From an uncultured Flavobacteriaceae bacterium (lineage in GTDB: Bacteria > Bacteroidota > Bacteroidia > Flavobacteriales > Flavobacteriaceae): a DNA stretch of 52,426 nucleotides. Position numbers and translations under genes: made by a program. Positions 27,737 to 36,887 of this stretch are shown in pieces; positions within the stretch are counted from its first letter, which is position 1; every line of letters starts with the position of its first letter. Location: positions 1 through 52,426 of the forward strand of contig CAJXEB010000010.1 in the NCBI GenBank assembly GCA_913052585.1, in the 5' to 3' direction. Below the pieces are notes generated by a model. That model worked only from the letters and a program-made list of their open reading frames with translations. It made no database searches and had not been told where the DNA came from.

Positions 27737-28921
27737 TTGGCTGTTAAACTAACAACGGTTGGTGAGCGTAGTGTTAGAAGTGGTCATCCTTGGATATTTA
27801 CAGATAGTATTGAAAAAATAAACAAAGAAGGAGTTTCAGGAGATATAGCTATTATATTTAGTCATTCAAAAAACAAAGCTATTGGAGTGGGTTTATACGA
27901 TCCTGATTCTCCAATACGTATAAAAATGTTGCATCACGATGGTGGAGCAAAATTAGATACCGATTTCTTTTCAAATAAAATAAAAAAAGCTTTTGCTATA
28001 CGTGTTCCTTTGTTGGCAACCAACACCAATAGTTACCGACTCATATTTGGAGAAAATGATAGCTTTCCGGGACTCATTGCAGACGTTTATAATGAAGTTT
28101 TAGTAGTTAAATTATATTCAGCAATATGGTTTCCGTATTTAGAAATTATTTTAAAGCAATTAATAGAAATTAGTCAAGTAAAAACAGTAGTTCTGCGACT
28201 GAGTAGGTCTCTTCAGCAAATGAATAATACCTATGGGCTTTCTGAAGGAAAAGTAATTTTTGGTACCTTAACCAATGAAGTAATTCCTTTTGTAGAACAT
28301 GGAGTCAACTTTTCAGCAAATGTTATAAAAGGTCATAAAACAGGTTACTTTTTAGACCACCGGGATAATCGGAAAAGAGTAGGAGAACTTTCAAAAAACA
28401 AAACTGTTTTGGATGTATTTTCTTATGCTGGAGGCTTTTCGGTACATGCACTAGCCAATCAAGCCAAAGAAGTTACAAGTGTTGATATTAGTAAGCAGGC
28501 TTTAGCTTTAGCCATTGAAAATGGAAAATTAAATTCCTTTTCAGGCACTCATAAAACACTAGCTGGTGATGCTTTTGAAATTCTTCGGAAATTAATTACT
28601 GAAAAGAAAACTTTTGATGTAGTAGTGATTGATCCTCCTTCATTTGCAAAAAGTAAAAGTGAAATAGATATAGCAAAAAAGAAGTACCGGCAATTGGCAG
28701 AATTGGGTGTTCAATTAACTTCAAAAGGAGGTATGTTGGTACTTGCCTCTTGTTCTTCGCGAATTGTTGCAGATAGTTTCTTTCAGATAAATAAAGAAGT
28801 TTTAGACCATCAATCTCGTTCTTATAATCTTCAAAATAAAACCCAACACGATGTGGATCACCCTATAAGTTTTAGGGAAGGTGCATATTTAAAGACTGGT
28901 TACTACCATTTTACAAAATAA
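27737..28921 (+). CDS. RlmI-like class I rRNA methyltransferase
   Basis: A 394-residue SAM-dependent methyltransferase of the RlmI/RlmK family, methylating a 23S rRNA cytosine. A PUA domain (RSVRSGHPWIFTDSIEKI) is followed by the EEHEA-like linker and the Rossmann domain: LDVFSYAGGFSVHALA near 225, TSVDISKQAL, and the catalytic VIDPPSFAKSK near 297, with LASCSSRI. The start is uncertain. The listed start is TTG at 27737; there is no ATG upstream in frame before the stop at 27692-27694. The frame upstream reads QLPHIEPNR directly before LAVKL, and I recall such a lead in related proteins. A rare ATT/ATA/ATC start at 27698-27724 is therefore possible. Confidence 0.9.
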   Translation: MAVKLTTVGERSVRSGHPWIFTDSIEKINKEGVSGDIAIIFSHSKNKAIGVGLYDPDSPIRIKMLHHDGGAKLDTDFFSNKIKKAFAIRVPLLATNTNSYRLIFGENDSFPGLIADVYNEVLVVKLYSAIWFPYLEIILKQLIEISQVKTVVLRLSRSLQQMNNTYGLSEGKVIFGTLTNEVIPFVEHGVNFSANVIKGHKTGYFLDHRDNRKRVGELSKNKTVLDVFSYAGGFSVHALANQAKEVTSVDISKQALALAIENGKLNSFSGTHKTLAGDAFEILRKLITEKKTFDVVVIDPPSFAKSKSEIDIAKKKYRQLAELGVQLTSKGGMLVLASCSSRIVADSFFQINKEVLDHQSRSYNLQNKTQHDVDHPISFREGAYLKTGYYHFTK

Positions 28922-29101
28922 TTTCTTATTTTTAGATTGAAGAAAATTGTTTCGTAAGAATCCGATCCTCAAATCAAATTTAATTACGAAAACTAACATT
29001 CATTATATTTTTTTATAATGATGATTGTTTAGCTCTATTCCTTCAATTTAAATCTGAGAATTATGAACCGAGCATTGCAATAATTTTAATCTTAATTAAT
29101 A

Positions 29102-29133
29102 TTTTTAGCGAACACATAGGTTTCCGCTAAAAA
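29102..29133 (+). promoter_or_regulatory. Hairpin in the leader of the EF-G2 gene
   Basis: A perfect nine-base stem TTTTTAGCG (29102-29110) with CGCTAAAAA (29125-29133), 14-base loop, ending 15 bases before the ATG at 29149. It could be a leader element affecting translation. A terminator for the methyltransferase is a less likely alternative, because only AT-mixed sequence follows rather than a T-run. Confidence 0.4.
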
Positions 29134-29148
29134 TAAAAATTTAAACAT

Positions 29149-31254
29149 ATGAAAATATACGATGACAAACACATTAAAAATGTAGCTTTTGTTGGAGCTC
29201 ATAATAGTGGTAAAACCACCTTAGCTGAGACGATGCTTTTTGAGGCTGGACTCCTCCAAAGACGTGGTACAGTAGAACAAAGAAACACTGTAGCTGATTA
29301 CCACGAAATAGAAAAAGAAAGAGAGACTTCGGTCTTTGGAACTCCACTTCATACAGAGTGGCGTAACTATAAAATAAATATTCTGGATACTCCAGGATTG
29401 GATGATTTTATTGGAGAAATCATATCATCTATAAGAGTTGCAGATAGTATAGTGAATGTTATTAATGGTCAATACGGAGTTGAAGTAGGAACCGAAATTA
29501 TTTGGAATTATATTGACAAGTATCAAAAACCTACACTGTTTGTAGTCAATCAAATAGATCATCCTTCTTGCAACTTTGACGAAAGCTTTAAGAGCATCAA
29601 AGACTTTGTAGGTAACAATGCCATACAAATTCAGTATCCATTAAAAATTGACGGCGCACAATGCATTTTAGATGTATTAAAAATGAAGGTGTATAAGTTT
29701 GGACCTGAAGGAGGGAAGCCTGATAAATTAGAAATACCAGCAGATCAAAAAGAATTTGCAGAATTGCTTCATAATGAGTTGGTTGAAAAAGCAGCAGAAA
29801 ACGATGAAGACTTAATGGAATTGTATTTTGATAAAGGGACTCTTAATGAAGATGAATTACGTCAAGGGATAAAAGCCGGTATGCTTAACCATGAACTTTT
29901 TCCAGTATTCTGTGTTTCTGCTTTAAATGATATAGGGAGTGGACGTTTAATGGGTTTTATAGATAACGTTGCGCCAGCTGCTTCAGATTTAAAACAAGAA
30001 CAAAGTTTAGAAGGAGATTCAATTGAGCGAAAAGTGGAAGCACCAACTGCTTTATTTGTCTTTAAAACTGTTTATCAACCTAATTTGGGTCAGCTAACCT
30101 TCTTTAAGGTTAAATCGGGTGAAGTTAACATCAATGATAAACTGGAAAATTCTCGAAATGATAAAGTAGAGATTTTGAATCAGTTATATATTATGGATGG
30201 TAAAAACAGAGAAGCTGTCACCAAATTAACGGTAGGTGATATAGGAGCAACCCTAAAGCTTAAATTCACGGAAACCAATGATACACTCCATAAAATAGGA
30301 AACCCTATCACTATAAAGCCTATACAATATCCAATGCCTCGTATTAATAAGGCAGTTTCGACAGTAGATAAAAATGATGAAGAAAAACTAAGTGATGCAC
30401 TAAAAAAGATGCATAGTCAAGATCCTACAGTAGTAGTAGCATATTCCAAAGAGCAAAAACAAATGATTTTAGGTTGCCAAGGAGAGCTACACTTAGTAAC
30501 TATTAACTGGGCTTTAAAAAATATTTATGGCATTGAAGCTGAATTTTCCAAACCAAAAATAACCTATAGAGAAACGATTCAACGCTCCACCTCTGCAAGT
30601 TACCGTCATAAAAAACAATCGGGTGGATCTGGTCAATTTGCACAGGTACATATGAAGATTGAACCTTGGCATGAAGCCATGGCAGAACCGGAAGGGTTTA
30701 ATATTAGAGGAAAAGAAGAAGTAGCACTTCCTTGGGGTGGTAAACTCATGTTTTACAACTGTATTGTTGGTGGTGTGATCGATTTACGTTATTTACCAGC
30801 AGTAATGAAAGGTATCTTGGAAGTTATGGAAAGTGGACCATTAACCAATTCATATGTTCGTGATGTACGTGTAATGGTTTATGATGGAAAAATGCATGCG
30901 GTAGATTCTAATGATATTTCATTTAAAATAGCAGGAGCTCACGCATTTAAAGAAGCTTTTTTAAATAGTAAACCAAAGTTACTAGAACCTATTCAAGAAT
31001 TAACGGTAAAAGTACCTGAGGAAATGGTAGGTAATGTAATGACCGATTTACAATCGAGAAGGTCTATTATTTTAAGTTTTGAAAGTAATGAACGCTATCA
31101 AATTTTAAAATGTCACACACCATTGTCAGAATTGTACGGATTTTCAACAGACTTAAGATCCTTAACTCAGGGTAGAGCTACGTTTAGTTCAGAATTCTCA
31201 TCGTTTGAACCCGTACCGGTAAACATTCAAAAAGGATTAGTAGTACAGAAATAA
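29149..31254 (+). CDS. EF-G paralogue (EF-G2-like) lacking the catalytic histidine
   Basis: A 701-residue translational GTPase family protein. All five EF-G domains are present by length. G1 is GAHNSGKT (16-23). The switch region reads EKERETSV instead of EKERGITI. G3 is DTPGL (80-84), where EF-G has DTPGH: the histidine that activates water is leucine. G4 is NQID (134-137) instead of NKxD. Domain IV has SGGSGQFAQVHMKIEP and domain V ends in SFEPVPVNIQ. A Bacteroides EF-G paralogue without GTPase activity (EF-G2), needed in nutrient-limited gut growth, has been described, and the changes here fit that type. It should support translocation without GTP hydrolysis. It is a single gene with its own leader. 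Confidence 0.9.
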   Translation: MKIYDDKHIKNVAFVGAHNSGKTTLAETMLFEAGLLQRRGTVEQRNTVADYHEIEKERETSVFGTPLHTEWRNYKINILDTPGLDDFIGEIISSIRVADSIVNVINGQYGVEVGTEIIWNYIDKYQKPTLFVVNQIDHPSCNFDESFKSIKDFVGNNAIQIQYPLKIDGAQCILDVLKMKVYKFGPEGGKPDKLEIPADQKEFAELLHNELVEKAAENDEDLMELYFDKGTLNEDELRQGIKAGMLNHELFPVFCVSALNDIGSGRLMGFIDNVAPAASDLKQEQSLEGDSIERKVEAPTALFVFKTVYQPNLGQLTFFKVKSGEVNINDKLENSRNDKVEILNQLYIMDGKNREAVTKLTVGDIGATLKLKFTETNDTLHKIGNPITIKPIQYPMPRINKAVSTVDKNDEEKLSDALKKMHSQDPTVVVAYSKEQKQMILGCQGELHLVTINWALKNIYGIEAEFSKPKITYRETIQRSTSASYRHKKQSGGSGQFAQVHMKIEPWHEAMAEPEGFNIRGKEEVALPWGGKLMFYNCIVGGVIDLRYLPAVMKGILEVMESGPLTNSYVRDVRVMVYDGKMHAVDSNDISFKIAGAHAFKEAFLNSKPKLLEPIQELTVKVPEEMVGNVMTDLQSRRSIILSFESNERYQILKCHTPLSELYGFSTDLRSLTQGRATFSSEFSSFEPVPVNIQKGLVVQK

Positions 31255-31277
31255 AAAATAATGCATCATTGTAAAGC

Positions 31278-31332
31278 AAAAACCACTAATATTTGAGATA
31301 AAGTTGCTTTATAAATTTTATAAAGTGGTTTT
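31278..31332 (-). terminator. Possible terminator of the efflux gene
   Basis: AAAACCACT (31279-31287) can pair with AGTGGTTTT (31324-31332), and a T-run follows on the minus strand. The loop is long (36 bases), and the right arm lies inside the end of the coding region, so the call is weak. Confidence 0.35.
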
Positions 31333-32520
31333 ATTTTTTTTAGATAAATAAATTAGAATAAATATAGAACAAACAGAACATACAAAAAAACCTATAAATA
31401 TAGGGAGAACGGTATCCGAAACATACCTACCAATAAAAATACTAATTGGTACTGCCATTAGGGTTGAAATCAAACCTGTAATCGCAGAAGCAATACCAGC
31501 AATATGACCAACAGGCTGCATGGCCATTGCTCTTAAGTTTCCAAATAAGAAACCAATAGAAAAAAATTGAAGGGCAAAAAATAATAATAATACCTCAATC
31601 GATGGATTTTGAGTTTGTGCAAAAAGTAGAATGTAGGTCAAAGAAACCAGCATAAATCCAACAATCGAAAAATGAATGATTTTTTTCATTCCTAATTTCA
31701 TTACAAATATTCCATTTAAAAATATTGCTGAACCCATAGCAATAGCTAGACTTGCAAAGATATATGGGAATTCTTCTTTCATAAAATACTGATTCTGAAA
31801 CACTTGCTGCGAACTGCTTAAATATACCATAAATGAACCTGTTACAAAACCAGATATGATGGTGTAACCAATAGTAGTAGGGTGTTTTATCAATTCCTTG
31901 AATCCATTTACAAATAGGCTTTTGGTAAATTTCACACGGTTTTCTTCGTTCAGGGTTTCGGGCTGTCGCTTCCAAAACCAAAAGGCGATGATAAAGCTAA
32001 AACCTATTTGCGTGTAAAAAATAGCTTGCCAACTAAAGTTATCTAATATATATTTACCCATAGCAGGAGCAATAATGGGTACTAATATAAATACAACTAC
32101 AACAAAGGACATGATTTTTGCCATTCGGTCACCACTATAAATATCTCTTATAATAGCAATACTAATGGTACGAGGAGCAGATAAACCGATGCCTTGCAAT
32201 ATTCTTCCAAAAATCATCATCTCCAAACTATCTGCAAAAACACAAACAATACTGGCAATAAAAAAAACTCCAAAACCTACAAACACCATGGGCTTGCGAC
32301 CCAAACTATCTGAAATTGGACCAAATACTAAAGGTCCAAACCCCAATCCTACAAAGATCATGGTGATTAGCAACTGATTATCAGTAGCATTTTTAGTTTG
32401 AATAGAAACTCCAATAATATCTAGTGCTGGTAATAAAGCATCAATGGCCAATGCTACCACAGACATTAAAGATGCCATCATTGCTACAAACTCAATTTGT
32501 GAGCTATTTTGTTTTTGCAT
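31318..32520 (-). CDS. Bcr/CflA-type multidrug efflux MFS transporter
   Basis: A 400-residue inner-membrane drug:H+ antiporter of the major facilitator superfamily, Bcr/CflA branch. About 12 membrane segments. Motif A reads GPISDSLGRKPM between TM2 and TM3. The TM4-TM5 region carries RILQGIGLSAPRTISIAIIRDIYSGDRMAK, spanning about 108-137. The motif C-type region is VPIIAPAMGKYIL, as in Bcr/CflA. Its drug spectrum is unknown. It is transcribed alone on the minus strand. Confidence 0.9.
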   Translation of the reverse strand: MQKQNSSQIEFVAMMASLMSVVALAIDALLPALDIIGVSIQTKNATDNQLLITMIFVGLGFGPLVFGPISDSLGRKPMVFVGFGVFFIASIVCVFADSLEMMIFGRILQGIGLSAPRTISIAIIRDIYSGDRMAKIMSFVVVVFILVPIIAPAMGKYILDNFSWQAIFYTQIGFSFIIAFWFWKRQPETLNEENRVKFTKSLFVNGFKELIKHPTTIGYTIISGFVTGSFMVYLSSSQQVFQNQYFMKEEFPYIFASLAIAMGSAIFLNGIFVMKLGMKKIIHFSIVGFMLVSLTYILLFAQTQNPSIEVLLLFFALQFFSIGFLFGNLRAMAMQPVGHIAGIASAITGLISTLMAVPISIFIGRYVSDTVLPIFIGFFVCSVCSIFILIYLSKKNKTTL

Positions 32521-32683
32521 AGTGCAAAACTAAGGTATTTAAATTGGTATCTTAATAATACTGGCTATCGAATCTAAAGTATATCGACTTTAAAATATTC
32601 CCTATAAATAGTTTTATAATACACCTTTTTACGAGAATACATTTTTCAACACGACCCAACATAAGTCTTATATAATAAGCATT

Positions 32684-32714
32684 AAAAAAGCCCAATATTA
32701 TATTGGGCTTTTTT
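32684..32714. terminator. Hairpin terminator of the YHYH/MbnPH operon
   Basis: AAAAAAGCCCAATA and TATTGGGCTTTTTT form a perfect stem around a three-to-five-base loop. T-runs follow on both strands. It lies directly downstream of the minus-strand YHYH gene and insulates it from the efflux gene. Confidence 0.85.
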
Positions 32715-32791
32715 ATTTTCAATTTATTTGCATTCCGACAAGTATAGCTAAATGTTTGTTTCTAAACTAAATACCTATGTATATTAAAACA

Positions 32792-34135
32792 TTATTTTTT
32801 TATAATAATTTTATACGTTTTAGAATTATTTTGTTCAGAAACTCTCAAAAAATAAATACCATTATAAAGGGTATGTGTCTCCATAATACTTAATGTACTT
32901 CCCTGTAAAATTTGATTAGTTAGCATAACTTGTCCCAATTGATTAATCAATTCCAATTTTAAATTTTCATTAACCATATTGGATTGTATTGCAATAAAAT
33001 CTTGAGCAGGATTGGGGTAAATCACTAAATTAAGATTGCTTTCGTTAAACGATTCAATACCTAAGGTAGCATCATAATTAGTAGTGTCTTCATCTATTAC
33101 ACTTACATTTTCAGCGACTACATTGCCATAAAAAGTGGGTCCAACTGCATACGGGTATGTAGAATTATGGTTTTCATCCACCGTTGCATAATAGGCATAA
33201 ATTCCTTCAGGATATTCTGGTGTAATTGCGAATCGACCATTGTGATCATCTAAGTAATACCCTTCCGGATGCGATACATAATTATAGTCTTCTCTAAAGT
33301 ACCCTTCAAAGTAAGTGCCATCCACATCTGGTCCATTTACTCTAGTAGTTGCACCGGGCAATTCGTAACTAGAGTTCATTTTAACAATTCCTCCGGTGCC
33401 ATCTGTATTTGCAAAACCATAAGCCCCATAAATTGGAAATCCGTCATATGCAAAACCTATTAAAGGCGAATGACTTTCAGTATCAATTACATATAAGCCA
33501 TCAGCAGGGTAAGTGTCACATATATTAGAAACTACGATTAAATCTAAATTAAATGCGCTTGGGTTTTGATGATGATGATAATTACCCATTGCAGGGTGTG
33601 CTTTGTTACAATCAAAACCTCCCATTTCTGCAGGTATTGCATCTCTATTCCAGTCTTGATTGCCATTAGGTCCTCCTGGACAAGGTGGATTTCCGGGTCC
33701 TCCACATAGATTCATGGTATCATTATTCCACGCCACACCGTCTCTATAATCAAACAAGGATACCCCGTTTATAAATATGCCGATATTACCTCCATTTGTT
33801 TCGGTAGGTGTTCCTGTATTTTCAATTGGTATTAATGGTAATTTATAAATCGCATTTTGGTTTTGCGCTAATGAAGGATTGCCATCTAAAAATGGACCGG
33901 TTATGTAGGCAGGAATTCCTGTTGCAGTTATATAAACCCAATCATCAGAATAATCAACAGATTGAACATTCGCTAAAACAGGATCCTCTATAGGTGTTGA
34001 GTTTCCTTCCACATAATGACGCCCAGTAATTCCAGTTTGATTTTGAATAAATGTTGTGATTATTGGGTTGGTTTGTGCTACAGAAATGCTTGTAAAAGCA
34101 AATAGAGCAATAAGACTTAATACTTTTTTGTTCAT
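32792..34135 (-). CDS. YHYH-domain secreted protein with T9SS sorting domain
   Basis: A 447-residue exported protein. Signal peptide 1-20 (ends VAQ). The YHYH domain occupies about 60-345 and contains the HPAMGNYHHHQNP histidine cluster and GFAYDGFPIYGAYGF, motifs that resemble metal sites. The C-terminal 75 residues form a T9SS type A sorting domain (NLVIYPNPAQDFIAIQS, then GIYFLRVSEQNNSKTYKIIIKK, from about 372). It is therefore sent through the outer membrane and anchored on or released from the surface. It is the last gene of the MbnP-MbnH operon, 20 bases after the peroxidase. The histidines suggest copper or another metal; that is inference. Confidence 0.88.
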   Translation of the reverse strand: MNKKVLSLIALFAFTSISVAQTNPIITTFIQNQTGITGRHYVEGNSTPIEDPVLANVQSVDYSDDWVYITATGIPAYITGPFLDGNPSLAQNQNAIYKLPLIPIENTGTPTETNGGNIGIFINGVSLFDYRDGVAWNNDTMNLCGGPGNPPCPGGPNGNQDWNRDAIPAEMGGFDCNKAHPAMGNYHHHQNPSAFNLDLIVVSNICDTYPADGLYVIDTESHSPLIGFAYDGFPIYGAYGFANTDGTGGIVKMNSSYELPGATTRVNGPDVDGTYFEGYFREDYNYVSHPEGYYLDDHNGRFAITPEYPEGIYAYYATVDENHNSTYPYAVGPTFYGNVVAENVSVIDEDTTNYDATLGIESFNESNLNLVIYPNPAQDFIAIQSNMVNENLKLELINQLGQVMLTNQILQGSTLSIMETHTLYNGIYFLRVSEQNNSKTYKIIIKK

Positions 34136-34155
34136 TGTTTAAATTTTAATAATTA

Positions 34156-35196
34156 TTAATTGCTAGTTGTTTCTCTTGGGTAAGAAAAACGTTTATTATA
34201 TAAAAATTTTTTATCTGTTAAGGTTCTTAAAAAAACGAGTAAGTCTACTTTTTCTTTATGTGTTAGAATAATTGGTTCTTTTAATTCATTTGCTAGCGTA
34301 GCGCTATGTTGAACTCCAGAAGTATAGTGATTTATTACCTCTTGTAAAGTTTCAAAACGACCATCGTGCATATAAGGTTGCGTAAATTGAATATTGCGTA
34401 ATGTTGGTACTTTAAATTTTAATGAATCTTGATGTTTTCTTGTTACTATCATTCTTCCAAAATCATTTAAGGTGCTGTCAACACTCAAACCATTGTTTTT
34501 AAAATTCTTACTAGTAAAAAGTGGTTCTTTATGACAGGAAGCACAATTATTTCTAAAAATAGTTAATCCATTTTTTTCTTGTTCTGTAAATTCACCTCCA
34601 AGTTCATTTCTAATGTATTGATCGTATTTGGAATTATAGGAGTTTAGCATAACTACAAATTGAGTTAATGCCAACAGTGTTTTTTGCCCAGTAACAAGAC
34701 TGTCTTGATGTACTTTATAAAATAAAGATTTATATTTTTTAGAGTTTTTTAGTTTTTCAACAATATTGGCTAAAGATTCATCCATTTCATTTTCACTAAT
34801 AATAGGAGCCAATGCCTGTACCTCCAAATGGTTGACACCTCCGTCCCACATAAATGAAGTATTCCAGGCTAAATTCATTATTGATATAGAATTTCGAGTT
34901 CCTATTCGTCCTTCAATACCATGACTTAAGTCGTGATCTACATGAGTAAAACCAGTAGCTTGCAAATGACAAGATGCACATGAAATTGTATTATCCCTAG
35001 ACAATAGTGGGTCATAGAATAAATGTCGCCCCAACTGAAATTCTTCTTCTGTCATTGATAATTTGGAAAAATTATATTCAGGTTTTGGCCAATATTCAGG
35101 GTATTCAAAAAGCAAGGCTTTGTTTTTAACAATTACAAAACCAAGACACAAAAATATGCCTAGAAAAAAAATGATATGTCTTATAAACTTATTCAT
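34156..35196 (-). CDS. Di-haem cytochrome c peroxidase (MauG/MbnH-like)
   Basis: A 346-residue periplasmic di-haem protein with an N-terminal signal/anchor (about 8-28). Haem c sites are CASCH at 73-77 and CASCH at 218-222. Family marks include FYDPLLSRDNTISCASC, GTRNSISIMNLAWN, FMWDGG, VPTLRNIQFTQPYMHDGRF and the distal end LLVFLRTLTD. Overall it follows the CcpA/MauG pattern. Its gene overlaps the MbnP-like gene by eight bases. MbnH, a di-haem enzyme that oxidises a tryptophan of MbnP to kynurenine for copper binding, is the obvious analogue. Simple peroxide removal remains possible. Confidence 0.92.
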   Translation of the reverse strand: MNKFIRHIIFFLGIFLCLGFVIVKNKALLFEYPEYWPKPEYNFSKLSMTEEEFQLGRHLFYDPLLSRDNTISCASCHLQATGFTHVDHDLSHGIEGRIGTRNSISIMNLAWNTSFMWDGGVNHLEVQALAPIISENEMDESLANIVEKLKNSKKYKSLFYKVHQDSLVTGQKTLLALTQFVVMLNSYNSKYDQYIRNELGGEFTEQEKNGLTIFRNNCASCHKEPLFTSKNFKNNGLSVDSTLNDFGRMIVTRKHQDSLKFKVPTLRNIQFTQPYMHDGRFETLQEVINHYTSGVQHSATLANELKEPIILTHKEKVDLLVFLRTLTDKKFLYNKRFSYPRETTSN

Positions 35197-35917
35197 TTAA
35201 TGAAAATAAAGAAGGGATTATATCTGCTATCTGAATGGCTTCCTTACCCGGTATCATTACTTGGTTCAAGGTATTTAATGAGATAGTATTGAATAAAGTA
35301 GCCATCTCTAAGTCAATTATAAGGACCTTGTTTTTTGTTGTAGAAAAGTCTAAAGTTAGAGATCTGGTAGCAGCGAATGGTTGTTGATAGCCTCCAATAT
35401 GAAATTGAAATTTATTTTTTCTAGTATTACAGCTAGGACTTTTTCCTTCTATTTTAAAATTAATATAACCACTTTGCCAAGACCAATACATACCATTTGC
35501 TGGATCTAATGAGCCAGAAAGCGCTCCTGAAGTATTCATTTTTTCTTCTACTCCAATATTAAATAACAATTGATCTCCTTTTTTATAACTAACATTCTCT
35601 AGTAGTATATTTAATTTTTCATCATTAAACACTTCTATTAAAAAATTACTATTCGGAATGGATTTGGTGTTGCCATCTTTTGTTAAAATTTTAAAATCTG
35701 TTACGTAAAATTTTATTTTTAAAAACTGAAGAGAATCATTATTTCTTGAAACATACCAAGAGTTTTTTGCTAATATTTCTTTATTAAAAACAGGATTAAA
35801 TTCTATTTTTAAGTGACTTTCTTGTGCAAAAAGAACACTATTAGTAATAAGCAGAAGTAGTGTAACTAACTTTAATTTAATAGGTAAAAAGATTTTAATT
35901 GTTCTGGCCATTAACAT
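35189..35917 (-). CDS. MbnP-like secreted metal-binding protein
   Basis: A 242-residue exported protein. The signal peptide lies at about 1-32 (cleavage after LFAQ); the ATG at codon 3 could be the real start. The mature part matches the MbnP family pattern: LKIEFNPVFN, FLKIKFYVTDF and, most telling, GMYWSWQSGYINFKIEG (142-158) with two tryptophans close together. His173 follows in QFHIGG. In described MbnP proteins a tryptophan is turned into kynurenine by MbnH and the protein then binds copper. The partner gene overlaps by eight bases, so the pair is made together. Which tryptophan is modified here cannot be said. Confidence 0.8.
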   Translation of the reverse strand: MLMARTIKIFLPIKLKLVTLLLLITNSVLFAQESHLKIEFNPVFNKEILAKNSWYVSRNNDSLQFLKIKFYVTDFKILTKDGNTKSIPNSNFLIEVFNDEKLNILLENVSYKKGDQLLFNIGVEEKMNTSGALSGSLDPANGMYWSWQSGYINFKIEGKSPSCNTRKNKFQFHIGGYQQPFAATRSLTLDFSTTKNKVLIIDLEMATLFNTISLNTLNQVMIPGKEAIQIADIIPSLFSLNE

Positions 35918-36115
35918 AAAGTTATTTGAGATATAACTTTAGATGGTATTTTTAAAAAAAACTTGCGGTTAAATGGAAAAAAAGAATAAAATTTTTTAAA
36001 CTTTTATAATTCAGCACCATTCCAAATTAAGTGTGAAAGCTTTATTGAAATTCTTGTATTAATATTTCACTCTAAGACTGCTTGCATAAAGTTTTTATAT
36101 TCTGAAAAGGTCTTT

Positions 36116-36862
36116 TTATGGATAGATAACAGTTTCTAAAACTTCCCAAACAGTATTGGCTACAATTTTATGACCTTCCATTGTGGGGTGAATGCCATCA
36201 CTCTGATTTAATTCAGCAATACCTCCCACGTTTTTTAAAATAAAAGGAATAAATTTTAAATCATTTTTTATTGCTAAATCAGAGAAAATACTTCTGAATT
36301 CAGAAGTGTAATCCTGACCCATATTAGGTGGTAATTCCATACCAGCTAGAATAATCGTAGTACTTGGGTTTTTATCAAGTACCATATCGATAATAGCTTG
36401 CAGATTAGCACGTGTTTCAGTTAAAGGAACACCACGCAAACCATCGTTAGCTCCTAGTTCTAAAAGAAAAATATCAATATCTTCATTCAGCACCCATTTG
36501 ATTCTGCTTTTGCCACCTGCGGTAGTCTCCCCACTTAATCCGGAATTTACAACCACATAATCTAATACCAACGAATCCACTCTTGTTTGCAGTAAACTAG
36601 GGAAGGCGTCATTGATATCATCCAATCCATATCCTGCAGTAAGACTGTCTCCAAAGCACAGTATGGTCTTTTTTAAACTAGTCACTATCACTGTGTTTTC
36701 TGCTGTTTCAGGTGTGATGGTTTCAACATCTTTTTTGGTCGTATTTGAGTTGCCACATGAGATGAAAATTAAGGCCATCATAAAATAACAAAACTTTAAG
36801 AGTTTACCTTCCATTTGAGTAGTTAGATTTAAAAGCATTTGTATATTTTTAGCCTTGTACAT
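36116..36862 (-). CDS. TesA-like SGNH esterase/lysophospholipase, lipoprotein
   Basis: A 248-residue SGNH/GDSL hydrolase of the arylesterase/TesA group. Block I is LCFGDSLTAGYG (catalytic Ser), the oxyanion asparagine region is GANDG, and block V is DGIHPTMEGH (catalytic Asp and His). A lipobox-like LIFISCGN suggests a lipoprotein. The listed start at 36862 gives a 16-residue lead before MEGKLLKFCYFMM; the ATG at 36814 is the better start because it places the hydrophobic segment at the very N-terminus. It is divergent from the YbbA/YbbP pair with 25 bases between listed starts, the same gene association as tesA-ybbA-ybbP in E. coli. Confidence 0.9.
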   Translation of the reverse strand: MYKAKNIQMLLNLTTQMEGKLLKFCYFMMALIFISCGNSNTTKKDVETITPETAENTVIVTSLKKTILCFGDSLTAGYGLDDINDAFPSLLQTRVDSLVLDYVVVNSGLSGETTAGGKSRIKWVLNEDIDIFLLELGANDGLRGVPLTETRANLQAIIDMVLDKNPSTTIILAGMELPPNMGQDYTSEFRSIFSDLAIKNDLKFIPFILKNVGGIAELNQSDGIHPTMEGHKIVANTVWEVLETVIYP

Positions 36863-36887
36863 ATTAGTAGAATAAATTTAAATTTAT

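Noticed and set aside
31272-31311. Stem TAAAGCAA/TTGCTTTA after the EF-G2 gene
   Set aside because: No T-run follows on the plus strand and the loop is long, so it is not called a terminator.
31595-31981. 128-codon minus-strand ORF
   Set aside because: It lies wholly inside the efflux gene in another frame on the same strand, is full of W, C, Y and H, and has no motifs.
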